A stretch of DNA of 64,000 bases from Streptomyces sp. NRRL WC-3626 (lineage in GTDB: Bacteria; Actinomycetota; Actinomycetes; Streptomycetales; Streptomycetaceae), in the NCBI RefSeq assembly GCF_000718785.1, contig NZ_JOCA01000002.1, positions 1 through 64,000 of the forward strand. The letters run 5' to 3'. Position numbers and translations under genes: made by a program. Below the pieces are notes generated by a model, which had not been told where the DNA came from, made no database searches, and saw only the letters and a program-made list of their open reading frames with translations. Within the stretch, counting starts at the first letter, position 1. Each line of letters opens with the position of its first letter. Positions 8,218 to 19,919 of this stretch are shown here, piece after piece.

Positions 8218-8901
8218 GTGAGAAGCAGCGGCGACGGTACGGCTGGGGGTGCCCCGGAACGCGGTCTCGGGGCTGGCGGGCCGTACCCTCCCCAGAGCTC
8301 CCGGCTCCGTCCGGGCGGGGCGTATCCCTCGCGCGGCGGCGCGATCGACCAGGCTCCACAGCGGCCGGCGGCCGTGCCGAGCAGCGGAGGGGCGGCGTCC
8401 ATGGCGTCCGAGCAGATCGGCTACCGGGGGCCCACGGCCTGCGCCGCAGCCGGTATCACCTACCGGCAGCTCGACTACTGGGCCCGTACCGGGCTGGTCG
8501 AGCCGAGCGTGCGGCCGGCCCATGGATCGGGCACGCAGCGGCTGTACAGCTTCCGCGACGTCGTCGTGCTGAAGATCGTCAAGCGGTTCCTCGACACGGG
8601 TGTGTCCCTGCAGAACATCCGCGCCGCGGTCCAGCACCTGGGTGAGCAGGGCTTCAGCGACCTGGAGCGCATGACGCTGATGAGCGACGGGGCCACGGTC
8701 TACGAGTGCACCTCGCCCGACGAGGTGCACGCCCTGCTCCAGGGCGGCCAGGGCGTCTTCGGCATCGCCGTCGGCGTGGTGTGGCGGGACGTGGAGAGCG
8801 CGCTGTCGCAGCTGCACGGGGAGCGCGTCGACACCGGGGAGACCCTGGTCGGGCACAACCCGATGGACGAACTGGCGGCTCGGCGCAACAAGGCGGTCTG
8901 A
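8218..8901 (+). CDS. MerR-family regulator, Rv1830-like
   Basis: The 227-aa protein has a disordered Gly/Pro/Arg-rich N-terminus (1-60), then a MerR-type HTH (about 62-135, TYRQLDYWARTGLVEPS) and a C-terminal domain without metal ligands. It corresponds in position and type to mycobacterial Rv1830 (resR/mcdR), a growth and division regulator; this is inference from synteny. The GTG at 8218 was chosen because GGAGGT lies 4 nt upstream; a GTG at 8140 lies before the predicted transcription start. An ATG at 8401 marks where conservation is expected to begin. Confidence 0.82.
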   Translation: MRSSGDGTAGGAPERGLGAGGPYPPQSSRLRPGGAYPSRGGAIDQAPQRPAAVPSSGGAASMASEQIGYRGPTACAAAGITYRQLDYWARTGLVEPSVRPAHGSGTQRLYSFRDVVVLKIVKRFLDTGVSLQNIRAAVQHLGEQGFSDLERMTLMSDGATVYECTSPDEVHALLQGGQGVFGIAVGVVWRDVESALSQLHGERVDTGETLVGHNPMDELAARRNKAV

Positions 8902-8959
8902 GCCCCTTCGAGCGGTCCGCGGACGGCCGTTGTCAGTGGCGTAGGGCAGCATCGGAGTC

Positions 8960-10366
8960 GTGAGATCCGCGCCCACGATCCTGCATCTCGACATGGACGC
9001 CTTCTTCGCCTCGGTGGAGCAGGCGTCCAAGCCGAGCCTGCGCGGGAAAGCGGTGGTCGTGGGCGGGCTCGGGCCCCGCGGTGTGGTGGCCACCGCCTCG
9101 TACGAGGCCCGGGTCTTCGGCGTCCACTCCGCGATGCCCATGGCACAGGCCCGGCGGCTCGCGCCGAACGCCGCCTATCTGGTTCCGCGGTTCGCCCTCT
9201 ACCGGTCGATCAGCGACCAGGTGATGCGGCTGCTGCGGGCCCTGTCACCGCTCGTGGAGCCGCTGAGCCTGGACGAGGCGTTCGTGGACCTGGAGGCCGG
9301 TGGCACGGCCTGGGACGAGCGGTCGGCGCGCCTGGCCGGAGCGAAGCTGCGCGCGGACATACGGGCGGGCACCGCGCTCACCGGGTCGGTGGGCCTCGCG
9401 GCCTCCAAGATGCTGGCGAAGATCGCCTCGGAGCAGGCGAAGCCGGACGGACTGGTGCTGATCGAGCCGGGCACGGAGCGGGCCCTGCTGGCCCCGCTGT
9501 CCGTGCGCACCCTGCCGGGTGTCGGCCCGGCGACCGGTGACCATCTGCGCCGGGCGGGGATCCACACGGTCGAGGAGATCGCGGAGGCGGGGGAGGACGA
9601 GCTCGTACGGCTGCTCGGCAAGGCGCACGGGCACGCGCTGTTCGCGATGGCGCTGGCCCGGGACGAGCGGCCCGTGGTGGCCGAGCGGGAGACCAAGTCG
9701 GTGTCGGTCGAGGACACGTACGACGTGGACATCCACGACCGGGTGCGGGTCGGTACGGAGGTACGGCGGCTGGCCGACCGGTGCGTGCGCAGGCTGCGGG
9801 CGGCGGGACTGTCGGGCCGGACCATCGTGCTGAAGGTGCGCCGGTACGACTTCTCGACCCTCACCCGCTCCGAGACCCTGCGCGGCCCCACGGACGATCC
9901 GGCCGTGGTGCGGGAGGCGGCCGCGCGGCTGCTGGACTCGGTCGACACGACCGGCGGGGTGCGGTTGCTCGGGGTCGGGGTCAGCGGGCTGGCGGACTAC
10001 ACGCAGGAGGACCTGTTCGCGCAGGCGGCGGGCGCAGTCGCCGACGAGTCCCCGCAGGAGGAGACGGACGCCGCTCCCGCACCGGAGCCGGAGGCGCCCG
10101 CCGAGCGGCGCTGGCCGGCCGGACACGACGTACGGCATGCCGGGCACGGGCACGGGTGGGTCCAGGGCAGCGGTCTCGGCCGGGTGACCGTGCGCTTCGA
10201 GACGCCCGGCTCACAGCCGGGCCGGGTGAAGACCTTCCGCGTCGACGACCCGGCCCTCGAGCCGGCGGACCCGCTTCCGCTGGTGCCCCGGCCACCCGGG
10301 GAGGACGAGGAGGACGAGGAGGAGAGCGCGACGGCCGGCGGAGGGAAGAGGCCGCGGAACCGGTGA
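8960..10366 (+). CDS. dinB: DNA polymerase IV (Y family)
   Basis: This translesion polymerase of 468 aa has the catalytic acidic residues D11 (LDMDAFFASVE), D105 and E106 (SLDEAF), the helix-hairpin-helix region (about 185-215, LPGVGPATGDHLRRAGI) and the little-finger domain (to about 345). A C-terminal tail of about 120 residues, rich in Pro, Glu and Gly, follows. It carries a GRVTVRFETP segment but no clear clamp-binding motif that I could pick out. The GTG start is 58 nt after the merR gene. Such tails are usual in streptomycete DinB. The gene is inserted between merR and gcvP compared with the mycobacterial order. Confidence 0.93.
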   Translation: MRSAPTILHLDMDAFFASVEQASKPSLRGKAVVVGGLGPRGVVATASYEARVFGVHSAMPMAQARRLAPNAAYLVPRFALYRSISDQVMRLLRALSPLVEPLSLDEAFVDLEAGGTAWDERSARLAGAKLRADIRAGTALTGSVGLAASKMLAKIASEQAKPDGLVLIEPGTERALLAPLSVRTLPGVGPATGDHLRRAGIHTVEEIAEAGEDELVRLLGKAHGHALFAMALARDERPVVAERETKSVSVEDTYDVDIHDRVRVGTEVRRLADRCVRRLRAAGLSGRTIVLKVRRYDFSTLTRSETLRGPTDDPAVVREAAARLLDSVDTTGGVRLLGVGVSGLADYTQEDLFAQAAGAVADESPQEETDAAPAPEPEAPAERRWPAGHDVRHAGHGHGWVQGSGLGRVTVRFETPGSQPGRVKTFRVDDPALEPADPLPLVPRPPGEDEEDEEESATAGGGKRPRNR

Positions 10367-10376
10367 GCGGGACGGG

Positions 10377-10751
10377 TCAGGCCGGCTTGTCGTTGCCCGC
10401 GAGCTTGCCGAAGTCGTGGTCCGGGAGGGGAGCGGGAGCGGCGATGTCCAGACCGTAGTGGTGGTAGAGCTGGAGTTCCTGCTCCGGGGAGAGATGGCGG
10501 CCCACACCGAAGTCGGGGGCCTCCTTGATGAGGGCGCGTTCGAAGGGGACGTGGAGGGCGCCGTCGACGAGATCGCTGGGTTCCAGGGGGACGAAGGCGT
10601 CCCTGCTGAACAGTCCGGTGCGTATCGCCGCCCATTCCGGTACGCCCGTGGCGTCGTCGAGGTAGATCTCGTCGATCGTGCCGATCCGGGTTCCGTTGCG
10701 GTCGAACGCCTTGCGGCCGATCAGGTGGCGCGGATCGATGTCGGTCTGCAC
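10377..10751 (-). CDS. PRC-barrel domain protein
   Basis: The 124-aa cytoplasmic protein has a PRC-barrel over residues 1-75 (IDPRHLIGRKAFDRNG, GTIDEIYLDD) and a C-terminal helix rich in His/Tyr (LQLYHHYGLDIAAP). PRC barrels bind partners such as RNA or membrane complexes; the specific role of this family is unknown. The GTG start at 10751 is preferred over the longer frame because GGAGGG precedes it; the longer frame starts with an atypical sequence. It converges with dinB (10 nt apart) and is divergent from the gcvP riboswitch. Confidence 0.8.
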   Translation of the reverse strand: MQTDIDPRHLIGRKAFDRNGTRIGTIDEIYLDDATGVPEWAAIRTGLFSRDAFVPLEPSDLVDGALHVPFERALIKEAPDFGVGRHLSPEQELQLYHHYGLDIAAPAPLPDHDFGKLAGNDKPA

Positions 10752-10864
10752 GGGCCCTCCACTGGTCGCAAACTCATCCGTAAGCACTACAGAACGGCAC
10801 AATCGGCTGGACGGCCACTCGAAAGTTCTGACGGGGTGCGCGCTGGTACGCTGACAGCGGCTGC

Positions 10865-11075
10865 TGACCCCGTGCGGGAGAGCCCTCCGGACGTCACCGG
10901 AGGCGCCGAAGGAGCAAATCCTCCCCGGAATCTCTCAGGCACACGTACCGCACGGACGAGGTCACTCTGGAAAGCAGGGCGGGTGTCGACGGCTTCCGCT
11001 CTCACCGACGGTGAAAGCCGGGTGCCCTCGGGTGACCCGGTGAAGCTCTCAGGTTGAGATGACAGAGGGGGAGGC
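10865..11075 (+). promoter_or_regulatory. Tandem glycine riboswitch upstream of gcvP
   Basis: Two consecutive glycine aptamers are visible. In aptamer 1, P1 pairs GTGCGG (10872-10877) with CCGCAC (10948-10953), and the conserved GGAGAGCCCTC, CGCCGAAGGAGCAA and TCTCTCAGGCA elements lie between. In aptamer 2, CTCTG (10965-10969) pairs with CAGAG (11063-11067), enclosing GGTGAAAGCC, GGTGACCCGG-like and GAAGCTCTCAGG elements. The short linker is typical of cooperative tandem switches. A possible -10 box TACGCT (10847-10852) lies upstream. Glycine binding is expected to switch on gcvP so that excess glycine is oxidised. Confidence 0.95.
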
Positions 11076-11080
11076 CGTCC

Positions 11081-11134
11081 GGGCACCCGTGCCGTGGTGC
11101 CCCTCGAAGGTCGTCGGACCAGGAGGCCTCCTCA
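11081..11134 (+). promoter_or_regulatory. Expression platform and gcvP ribosome binding site
   Basis: After aptamer 2 there is a 7-bp hairpin (11081-11087 with 11096-11102). The Shine-Dalgarno AGGAGG (11121-11126) lies inside the perfect palindrome AGGAGGCCTCCT, 8 nt before the ATG. The hairpin lacks a T run, so control by masking the Shine-Dalgarno is more likely than by a terminator, but this is inference. Confidence 0.5.
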
Positions 11135-14020
<2,886 letters not shown>

Positions 14021-14027
14021 CACCGGG

Positions 14028-14065
14028 CGAAGGGCCCCGCTCCGACACCGGAGCGGGGCCCTTCG
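14028..14065. terminator. Terminator after gcvP
   Basis: A perfect 16-bp GC-rich stem (14028-14043 with 14050-14065) and a 6-nt loop lie 8 nt after the gcvP stop. It also faces the converging minus-strand operon and may serve both directions. Confidence 0.8.
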
Positions 14066-14158
14066 CCGTCGCGGCGGACGGCGCTCTCCGGCCGGTGAGG
14101 CGCGTCCGCATCGATGCCGGAGCGCTTCCTCCGTCGGCCGGACCGGGCCGGCCTCCCG

Positions 14159-14554
14159 TCACGTGCGGTCGATGTGGACGTTCGTCGACTTCACGCGGGC
14201 CGTCGCTTCCACGCCGACCTCCAGGCCCAGTTCCTCGACGGCCTCGCGCGTGAGGAGGGAGACGAGGCGGTGCGGTCCGGCCTGGATCTCGACCTGGGCG
14301 GCGACGTCGCCGAGCTTGATCGCGGTGACGATGCCGGGGAAGGCGTTGCGGGCGGAGGTGTACGGGGTGTCCTCCCCGGCGGTTCCGGCGCGGGCGAGTT
14401 CGACGGAGAACGCCGCCAGGTCCCGTCCGTCGACGAGCCGCCGTCCGCCGTCGTCGCGGTGGGTGGTGATACGTCCCGCGTCCGCCCAGCGGCGGGCGGT
14501 GTCCGGGCTCACGCCGAGCAGTTTCGCTGCCTGGCCGATGGTGTAGGACTGCAT
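14159..14554 (-). CDS. HTH plus TOBE domain protein (molybdate-type ligand regulator)
   Basis: The 131-aa protein joins an excisionase/MerR-like HTH (residues 1-50, YTIGQAAKLLGVSPDTARRW) to one TOBE/Mop domain (about 65-131, ARNAFPGIVTAIKLG, TNVHI). Such Mop domains bind molybdate or tungstate oxyanions, and the family resembles a minimal ModE-like regulator or molybdopterin-binding protein; no molybdate transport genes are in the window. A GTG at 14563 overlaps the stop of the upstream lacI-type gene and is the alternative start. The pair forms an operon. Confidence 0.8.
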   Translation of the reverse strand: MQSYTIGQAAKLLGVSPDTARRWADAGRITTHRDDGGRRLVDGRDLAAFSVELARAGTAGEDTPYTSARNAFPGIVTAIKLGDVAAQVEIQAGPHRLVSLLTREAVEELGLEVGVEATARVKSTNVHIDRT

Positions 14555-14559
14555 GCCGG

Positions 14560-15600
14560 TCACGATAGGCGGTGCCCGGCGGGGGCGGCCGTGCTCGCCC
14601 GGACGACCAGGTCCGTCCCCAGCTCCACGCGCGGGGAGTCCGGCTCTTCGTCGCGGGTGAGCCGGAGCACCGTACGGACGGCGAGCTTGCCCATGTCGGC
14701 CAGCGGCTGGCGGACGGTGGTCAGCGGCGGCGCCGACCAGCGGACCTCCGGGAGGTCGTCGAAACCGACCACGCTCATGTCCTGGGGAACCCTGAGCCCC
14801 CGGCCGCGCAGTGCCTCGATCGCGCCCAGGGCCATCCGGTCGCCGGCCGCGAACACCGCGGTCGGCGGATCCGGCAGCTCCAGCAGGGTGGTGCAGCCGG
14901 CGAGGCCGGACTCCGGGTGGAAGTCGCCCGGGACGACGAGGGACTCGTCGAGGGAAATGCCGGAGCCTTCGAGGGCCGCCCGGTACCCGTCGAGGCGGGC
15001 GCGGGAGCAGAGCAGCCGGGCGGGACCGGTGATCATGCCGATCCTGCGGTGTCCCAGGGACAGCAGATGTCCGGTCGCCGCCATCCCGCCCGACCAGTTG
15101 GCGGCGCCGATGGCCGGCACGTCCAGGGCGGGGGAGCCCGCCGGGTCCACGACCACCAGCGGCACCCCGAGGATGCGCAACTCCTCGTGCAGCGTGGGTT
15201 CCAGTGCCGAGGTCACCAGGACGACGCCGTCGGAGGCGCGCGCCCGCAGGTTGCGCATCCACTCCCGGGCGTCGCCGGAGCGCCCGTGGATCGCCGAGAC
15301 CACCGTGCCCACCCCGGCGCCGTGGGCGGCCTCCTCGACACCGCGGATGATCTCCACCGCCCAGGGGCTGTCGAGGTCGTCGAAGACGAGGTCGATCAGG
15401 GCCGCCCGGGAGGGCGAGGCGGCGGGGCGCTTGCGGTAGCCGTGGCGGCGCAGCAGTTCCTCGACCCGGGCACGGGTCCCCGGGGACACGTCGGAGCGGC
15501 CGTTGACCACGCGGGAGACGGTCGGCACGGAGACGCCGGCCTGCCGGGCGATCTCCGTGATCGTGACTCTGCCCCCGGCGCCGCCCCCGTGTGCTGTCAC
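14560..15600 (-). CDS. LacI-family transcriptional regulator
   Basis: The 346-aa protein has a LacI HTH at residues about 13-60 (VTITEIARQAGVSVPTVSRV, then the hinge) and a periplasmic-binding-like sensor domain for a sugar-type ligand. A GTG at 15600 is chosen because GGAGG lies about 10 nt upstream; a GTG at 15609 is too close to it. No sugar transport or catabolic gene lies next to it, so the effector is unknown. It is co-transcribed with the HTH-TOBE gene. Confidence 0.88.
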   Translation of the reverse strand: MTAHGGGAGGRVTITEIARQAGVSVPTVSRVVNGRSDVSPGTRARVEELLRRHGYRKRPAASPSRAALIDLVFDDLDSPWAVEIIRGVEEAAHGAGVGTVVSAIHGRSGDAREWMRNLRARASDGVVLVTSALEPTLHEELRILGVPLVVVDPAGSPALDVPAIGAANWSGGMAATGHLLSLGHRRIGMITGPARLLCSRARLDGYRAALEGSGISLDESLVVPGDFHPESGLAGCTTLLELPDPPTAVFAAGDRMALGAIEALRGRGLRVPQDMSVVGFDDLPEVRWSAPPLTTVRQPLADMGKLAVRTVLRLTRDEEPDSPRVELGTDLVVRASTAAPAGHRLS

Positions 15601-15810
15601 TCGCCCCACCTCCGTGACGGAATCCCGCGAAACTTCCAGGAGTCTTCCGGAAGGCGGGCGCCGCTGGGAAGGGGCGGCCGGCCGGTCACCGGTCCCGAGT
15701 GACGCACCACGGTGAGTGACCGACCACGGACGCGCGTCGGGGCCGGTGCGCGGAGGTTCCGCGTCCGGCCCCGGATGTGCCCGGGCGGGCCCCGTGCCGC
15801 CCGGTCCTCC

Positions 15811-16011
15811 TCAGGCGGTGGTCAGGCTGGCGCCCCGGGGACGCTGCGGGGCGATGATCCTGCCGTCGGGCAGGAGTTCACCGGTGTCCTCGAAGAACAC
15901 GACACCGTTGCACAGCAGGCTCCAGCCCTGCTCCGGGTGGTGCGCCACGAGACGGGCGGATTCCCGGTCGGCGGAGTCGGCTGAGGGGCACGGTGGCTTG
16001 TGCTGGCACAT
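15811..16011 (-). CDS. DUF5999 family small protein
   Basis: The 66-aa protein starts MCQHKPPCPSADSADRESAR and contains a C-x3-H/C pattern at the N-terminus and the WSLLCNGVVFFEDTGELLP core typical of the streptomycete DUF5999 family. Function is unknown. The cysteine/histidine cluster could bind a metal. The ATG at 16011 was chosen because homologues start at the CQHKPPCP block; the longer frame to 16164 adds an unlike N-terminus. It is monocistronic. Confidence 0.82.
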   Translation of the reverse strand: MCQHKPPCPSADSADRESARLVAHHPEQGWSLLCNGVVFFEDTGELLPDGRIIAPQRPRGASLTTA

Positions 16012-16275
16012 GGGTGGGATCTCTCGCTCTGTGGTGACCTGTGAGTCGGCTGGTGTGTCAGTTCCGCGGCGTGAAGCTTCGTTCATGGCCGCCCCCCGTT
16101 GTGATAAGTCGGTCGGAAACCAGTGTTGTCCCGTGGACGAGGATCCGCAGGCATTTCGCGGCACCGCTCCTCACAGGTTGATGACGCGTCACCCGCGCGG
16201 GCGGTTCATCGCAACTGCACTGTCACTTCGGGTGGTTCACCGTGGCCGGATGGGGCTAGTCATTCCAGGACACGC

Positions 16276-16312
16276 GTGTGCCCCGCCGCTCTCCTCGGGC
16301 GGCGGGGCACAC
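16276..16312 (-). terminator. Terminator downstream of the 16.3-16.9 kb gene
   Basis: A perfect 14-bp stem (16276-16289 with 16299-16312) and a 9-nt loop lie 11 nt after the stop of the minus-strand gene at 16323. Confidence 0.75.
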
Positions 16313-16322
16313 GGTGGAACCG

Positions 16323-16907
16323 TCAGGCGGGCGAGCCGAGCAGGCGGGTCGGTGCCACGCGGTGGGTCAGGACCGGGAGCAGGTCGCCGAACCGGTGCGG
16401 ACGGTGGGCCGCGATGCCGGGCGGCGCCGGGGCGAGCGGGACGAGCAGATCGGTGGCCGCAGGGTGGCCGGTGGCGCCGTCCGCCGTGGGGTCGCCGTGC
16501 AGCCACAGCGTCAGCATGTAGAGGCTCGGCACCGACAGGAGCCGGGGCTGGTACGGCTGCGGCATGGCCTCGGCCTGGCGCAGCGCGAGCTCGGTGGAGG
16601 CGATGTAGGGGCCTTCGAAGAAACGGGAGAACGTCCAGCCGTCGGCGGTGAGCACGGTGTCCGCGGCGGCCACCGAGCGGTCGCCGGTGCGGATCAGGAA
16701 ACGCCAGCCGGCCAGCCGGGTCGCCGTCCCGGCGTCGGGGGTGGTCCGGTCCAGCACGTGGACGGGAAGGGGCAGCTCGGGTGAGGCGGGTCCCTGGGCG
16801 ACGAGCAGGGAGGGAGTTCGGGCCTCACTGACCGCGGTCGGGGAGGAGAGCGCGGTCAGGACGGAACGCAGTGCGGGCGCGGGAGCCGGGGGGACATGCA
16901 GGGGCAT
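16323..16907 (-). CDS. Conserved hypothetical protein
   Basis: The 194-aa protein has a proline-rich start and no membrane segment or known catalytic motif. The middle part (WRFLIRTGDRSVAAADTVL, then FSRFFEGPYIASTELALRQAE) looks like a compact globular domain. I do not recognise a functional family. GAGAGG lies 9 nt before the ATG at 16907, which is why this start is preferred over GTG 16934. A stem-loop terminator follows the gene. Codon use is typical of the host. Confidence 0.65.
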   Translation of the reverse strand: MPLHVPPAPAPALRSVLTALSSPTAVSEARTPSLLVAQGPASPELPLPVHVLDRTTPDAGTATRLAGWRFLIRTGDRSVAAADTVLTADGWTFSRFFEGPYIASTELALRQAEAMPQPYQPRLLSVPSLYMLTLWLHGDPTADGATGHPAATDLLVPLAPAPPGIAAHRPHRFGDLLPVLTHRVAPTRLLGSPA

Positions 16908-17467
16908 GGTGGGTCGCCTCTCATTCGAAGGCACAGTGCGAGGGCGGGGCGTGGCGGTGCGGACGGCGCTGTCAGCTCGCGAAGGCCAGAGAGGCGGGGG
17001 CCAGGGGGCTGAGCCCGGGGAACGGGGGCGAGGACTGCCGCACGCCGCCTCCCGGCTGGATCACTCGCACCGTGGGCGCCAACCTTCTGCCTTGTGCGCA
17101 AAGTTTATACGACACGCGTTCAGACTATGTTTCGGCTAGCCGTTTTCGACCGCCGGAACAAGGGTACTTCTGGCCGGTGAAAAGCGAGAATAATCCCGAT
17201 TCCGGACCGGGTGCACGTCGGTGACCTCGCGAAATGGCCGCGAAGCGGTCGGCCCATTCTCGTCGGCGTTTTTCACGAGTAAACCAACGGCTCGTAAGTC
17301 GCCTTCTGTGCCATGCCCCGTGAATGTGCCTCTGGTCACATCGACCAGACTAGCGGCCGACGGTCGCCTCCGTGGCGTTATCGATCGCATCGACGGGGCA
17401 TCCTCCCCTGTGGACCGGGACCCCGGCGGCCGATCTTCGGTACGCCCCTGCGAGGAAGGACCCTTCG
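16908..17467. other. Gene-free divergent intergenic region
   Basis: About 560 nt between divergent genes. No convincing coding frame is seen. It is less GC-rich than its surroundings around 17095-17180, with a TATAAA (minus strand, about 17103-17108) that could be a -10 box for the leftward gene, and a stretch at 17210-17330 that could hold the promoter of the GCS2 gene. A GAGGAAGGA Shine-Dalgarno ends the region. Confidence 0.5.
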
Positions 17468-18985
17468 ATGGGGGAAAAGGTCGTGGCAGGCCAGTTCGAC
17501 CTGTCCGATCGCCAGCGCTACCGCGAGAAGCTCCGCAGCTGTCTGACGGGCTTGGAGCGACTCCTGGCGGAGAAGCGGTTCGACCGCCCCAAGAACCTCA
17601 TGGGGCTGGAGATCGAATTGAATCTCGCGGGCGCCGACGGGATGCCGAAAATGTTGAATGCGCAAGTCCTCGAACGGATCGCCAGCAGGGACTTCCAAAC
17701 AGAACTCGCCATGTTCAATCTGGAAGTGAACATCGCACCCCATCGATTGGGCGGGCGGGTTTTCGACCGGCTCGACGAGGAACTGCGCACTTCACTCTCG
17801 TACGCAGACCGTAAAGCCGGTGAGGTGGACGCGGGGATCGTGATGATCGGCATCCTGCCGACGCTGGACCGGGACGACCTGGTCTCCTCGAACCTCTCCG
17901 ACGTGGACCGCTACGCCTTGCTCAACGACCAGATCGTGGCCGCGCGCGGTGAGGACTTCACCCTCGACATCGACGGTGTGGAACGACTGAGCTGTACGTC
18001 GAAGTCCATCGCCCCCGAGGCCGCGTGCACCTCGGTGCAGCTGCACCTCCAGGTCACCCCGGAGCGCTTCGCCAGTGTGTGGAACGCGGCGCAGGCGGTC
18101 GCCGCCGCGCAGATCGCCGTGGGCGCCAACTCGCCGTTCCTGTTCGGCCGGGAGCTGTGGCGCGAGTCCAGGCCCCCGCTGTTCACGCAGTCCACCGACA
18201 CCCGCCCGCCCGAGCTCCAGGCCCAGGGGGTGCGGCCGCGCACCTGGTTCGGGGAGCGCTGGGTGACCTCGGCGTTCGACCTGTTCGAGGAGAACCTGCG
18301 CTACTACCCGGCCCTGCTGCCGATCTGCGACGACGAGGACCCGCTCGAGGTGCTGGACCGGGGCGGCGTCCCCAGCCTCGCCGAACTCGTCCTGCACAAC
18401 GGCACCGTCTACCGCTGGAACCGCCCCGTCTACGGCATCGCCGACGGCGTCCCGCACCTGCGCGTGGAGAACCGCGTGCTGCCCGCCGGCCCCACCGTCA
18501 CCGACGTCATCGCCAACGCGGCCTTCTACTACGGTGTGGTGCGCGCCCTGGCCGAGGACAGCCGGCCGGTGTGGAGCAGGCTGCCCTTCGAGGCGGCCGC
18601 CGCCAATTTCGACGCCGCGTGCAGGTACGGCATCGACGCCCGCCTGACCTGGCCCCGGCGCGGCCGTCTCGGCGGACTGGGCGAGGTGGACGCGGTCACC
18701 CTCGTACGGGACGAACTGCTGCCGCTCGCCGAGGCAGGGCTGGACGCGTGGGGGATCGAGCCCGCCGACCGGGACCTGTACCTCGGGGTGATCGAGGAGC
18801 GGTGCCGGCGCAGGGTGAACGGCGCGACCTGGCAGGCCGCCACCTTCCACCGGGCGCTGGACCTCGGTCTGAGCCGGGAGGAGGCCCTGGCCGCCACCAC
18901 CCGCCGCTACCGCGAGCTGACGCGGCAGGGCGATCCGGTGCACAGCTGGCCGGTGGGACTGCCGGAGCCGGTGCCGACGGGCTGA
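17468..18985 (+). CDS. GCS2-family glutamate-cysteine ligase-like protein
   Basis: The 505-aa protein belongs to the carboxylate-amine ligase (GCS2) group: MGLEIELNLAG near residue 40, the FNLEVNIAPHRLGG motif (about 80-93) and the GANSPFLFGRELWRESR motif (about 220-236) form the ATP/metal site. Actinobacteria use such enzymes for gamma-glutamylcysteine (ergothioneine EgtA) or other gamma-glutamyl products. No ergothioneine genes are adjacent, so the product is open. ATG 17468 has GAGGAAGGA 7 nt upstream. It is monocistronic. Confidence 0.82.
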   Translation: MGEKVVAGQFDLSDRQRYREKLRSCLTGLERLLAEKRFDRPKNLMGLEIELNLAGADGMPKMLNAQVLERIASRDFQTELAMFNLEVNIAPHRLGGRVFDRLDEELRTSLSYADRKAGEVDAGIVMIGILPTLDRDDLVSSNLSDVDRYALLNDQIVAARGEDFTLDIDGVERLSCTSKSIAPEAACTSVQLHLQVTPERFASVWNAAQAVAAAQIAVGANSPFLFGRELWRESRPPLFTQSTDTRPPELQAQGVRPRTWFGERWVTSAFDLFEENLRYYPALLPICDDEDPLEVLDRGGVPSLAELVLHNGTVYRWNRPVYGIADGVPHLRVENRVLPAGPTVTDVIANAAFYYGVVRALAEDSRPVWSRLPFEAAAANFDAACRYGIDARLTWPRRGRLGGLGEVDAVTLVRDELLPLAEAGLDAWGIEPADRDLYLGVIEERCRRRVNGATWQAATFHRALDLGLSREEALAATTRRYRELTRQGDPVHSWPVGLPEPVPTG

Positions 18986-19061
18986 ACCGGTCGGGCCCCC
19001 GGACCGGGCGCACAGCCGCTGCCCTCATACTGATCGGACCGATCGGCGATGTGGAGGCAGT

Positions 19062-19862
19062 GTGCAGGCGGAGGCGGGCCCGGGGGCCGATTCCCATCCT
19101 GAGTTGAGGCCCTCGCGGACGACGCTCCGCGACGAGACGCTTCTGGTGCTCGCGCTGTCGCTCGGCGCGAGCGGGGTCTCGGCCCTGATCAGTTTTGTCG
19201 GCTCGGTCACGGAACCGGGCGGCCTGAAGGACCAGGCGGCCACCCTCAACGCTTCGGCAGCGCCGGGCCGCCCCTGGCTGGACCTCGCCTGGCAGCTCTT
19301 CGGGATCACCACGGCGCTCGTCCCGGTCGCGCTCGTCGCACACTTCCTGCTGCGCGAGGGCGCGGGGCTGCGCACCCTCGGCTTCGACCGCACCCGGCCC
19401 TGGTCCGACCTCGGCCGCGGCGCGGCGGTGGCGGCGGTCATCGGCAGCAGCGGCATCGCGTTCTACCTGGCCGTCCGCGGCCTCGGCTTCAACCTCACCG
19501 TGGTGCCGGAGGCGCTGCCCGAGGTGTGGTGGAAGTACCCCGTACTGATCCTCTCGGCGCTGCAGAACTCGATCCTCGAAGAGGTCGTCGTCGTCGGCTA
19601 TCTGCTGCGCAGGCTGGACCAGTTGGGCTGGAGCCCGGGGGCGTCGCTGGCGGGCAGCGCGGTGCTGCGCGGCTCGTACCACCTCTACCAGGGCATCGGC
19701 GGCTTCATCGGCAACATGGTGATGGGCGTGGTGTTCGTGTACCTGTACCGGCGCTGGGGCCGTGTCGGCCCGCTGGTGGCCGCGCACACACTGCTCGACG
19801 TCGGCGCGTTCGTGGGATACGCGCTGCTGGCCGGCAAGGTGGACTGGCTGCCGACGGCGTAG
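19062..19862 (+). CDS. CPBP-family intramembrane metalloprotease
   Basis: The 266-aa protein has about seven hydrophobic segments. The three CPBP motifs are recognisable: EE in LEEVVVVGYLLRR (about 171-182), the YHLYQG histidine (about 207), and AAHTLLD (about 245). Motif 1 lacks the usual arginine three residues after EE and instead has one further on. Relatives include CAAX prenyl protease-like and bacteriocin-immunity proteins; substrate unknown. GTG start with GGAGG 4 nt upstream. Confidence 0.8.
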   Translation: MQAEAGPGADSHPELRPSRTTLRDETLLVLALSLGASGVSALISFVGSVTEPGGLKDQAATLNASAAPGRPWLDLAWQLFGITTALVPVALVAHFLLREGAGLRTLGFDRTRPWSDLGRGAAVAAVIGSSGIAFYLAVRGLGFNLTVVPEALPEVWWKYPVLILSALQNSILEEVVVVGYLLRRLDQLGWSPGASLAGSAVLRGSYHLYQGIGGFIGNMVMGVVFVYLYRRWGRVGPLVAAHTLLDVGAFVGYALLAGKVDWLPTA

Positions 19863-19868
19863 GGCTTC

Positions 19869-19910
19869 GGCGAAGGGGGGCGTACGGCATCGTCGTACGC
19901 CCCCTTCGCC
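19869..19910. terminator. Convergent terminator between CPBP gene and phzF
   Basis: An imperfect 17-18 bp stem (GGCGAAG... at 19869 with ...CTTCGCC at 19910, one bulged G) lies between two converging genes and ends 9 nt before the phzF stop. It probably serves both. Confidence 0.75.
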
Positions 19911-19919
19911 GTACCGGCT

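Noticed and set aside
11121..11132. AGGAGGCCTCCT as a simple hairpin
   Set aside because: A fully palindromic 12-mer has no loop, so it can only act by alternative pairing or intermolecular contact; it is mentioned only as part of the riboswitch platform.
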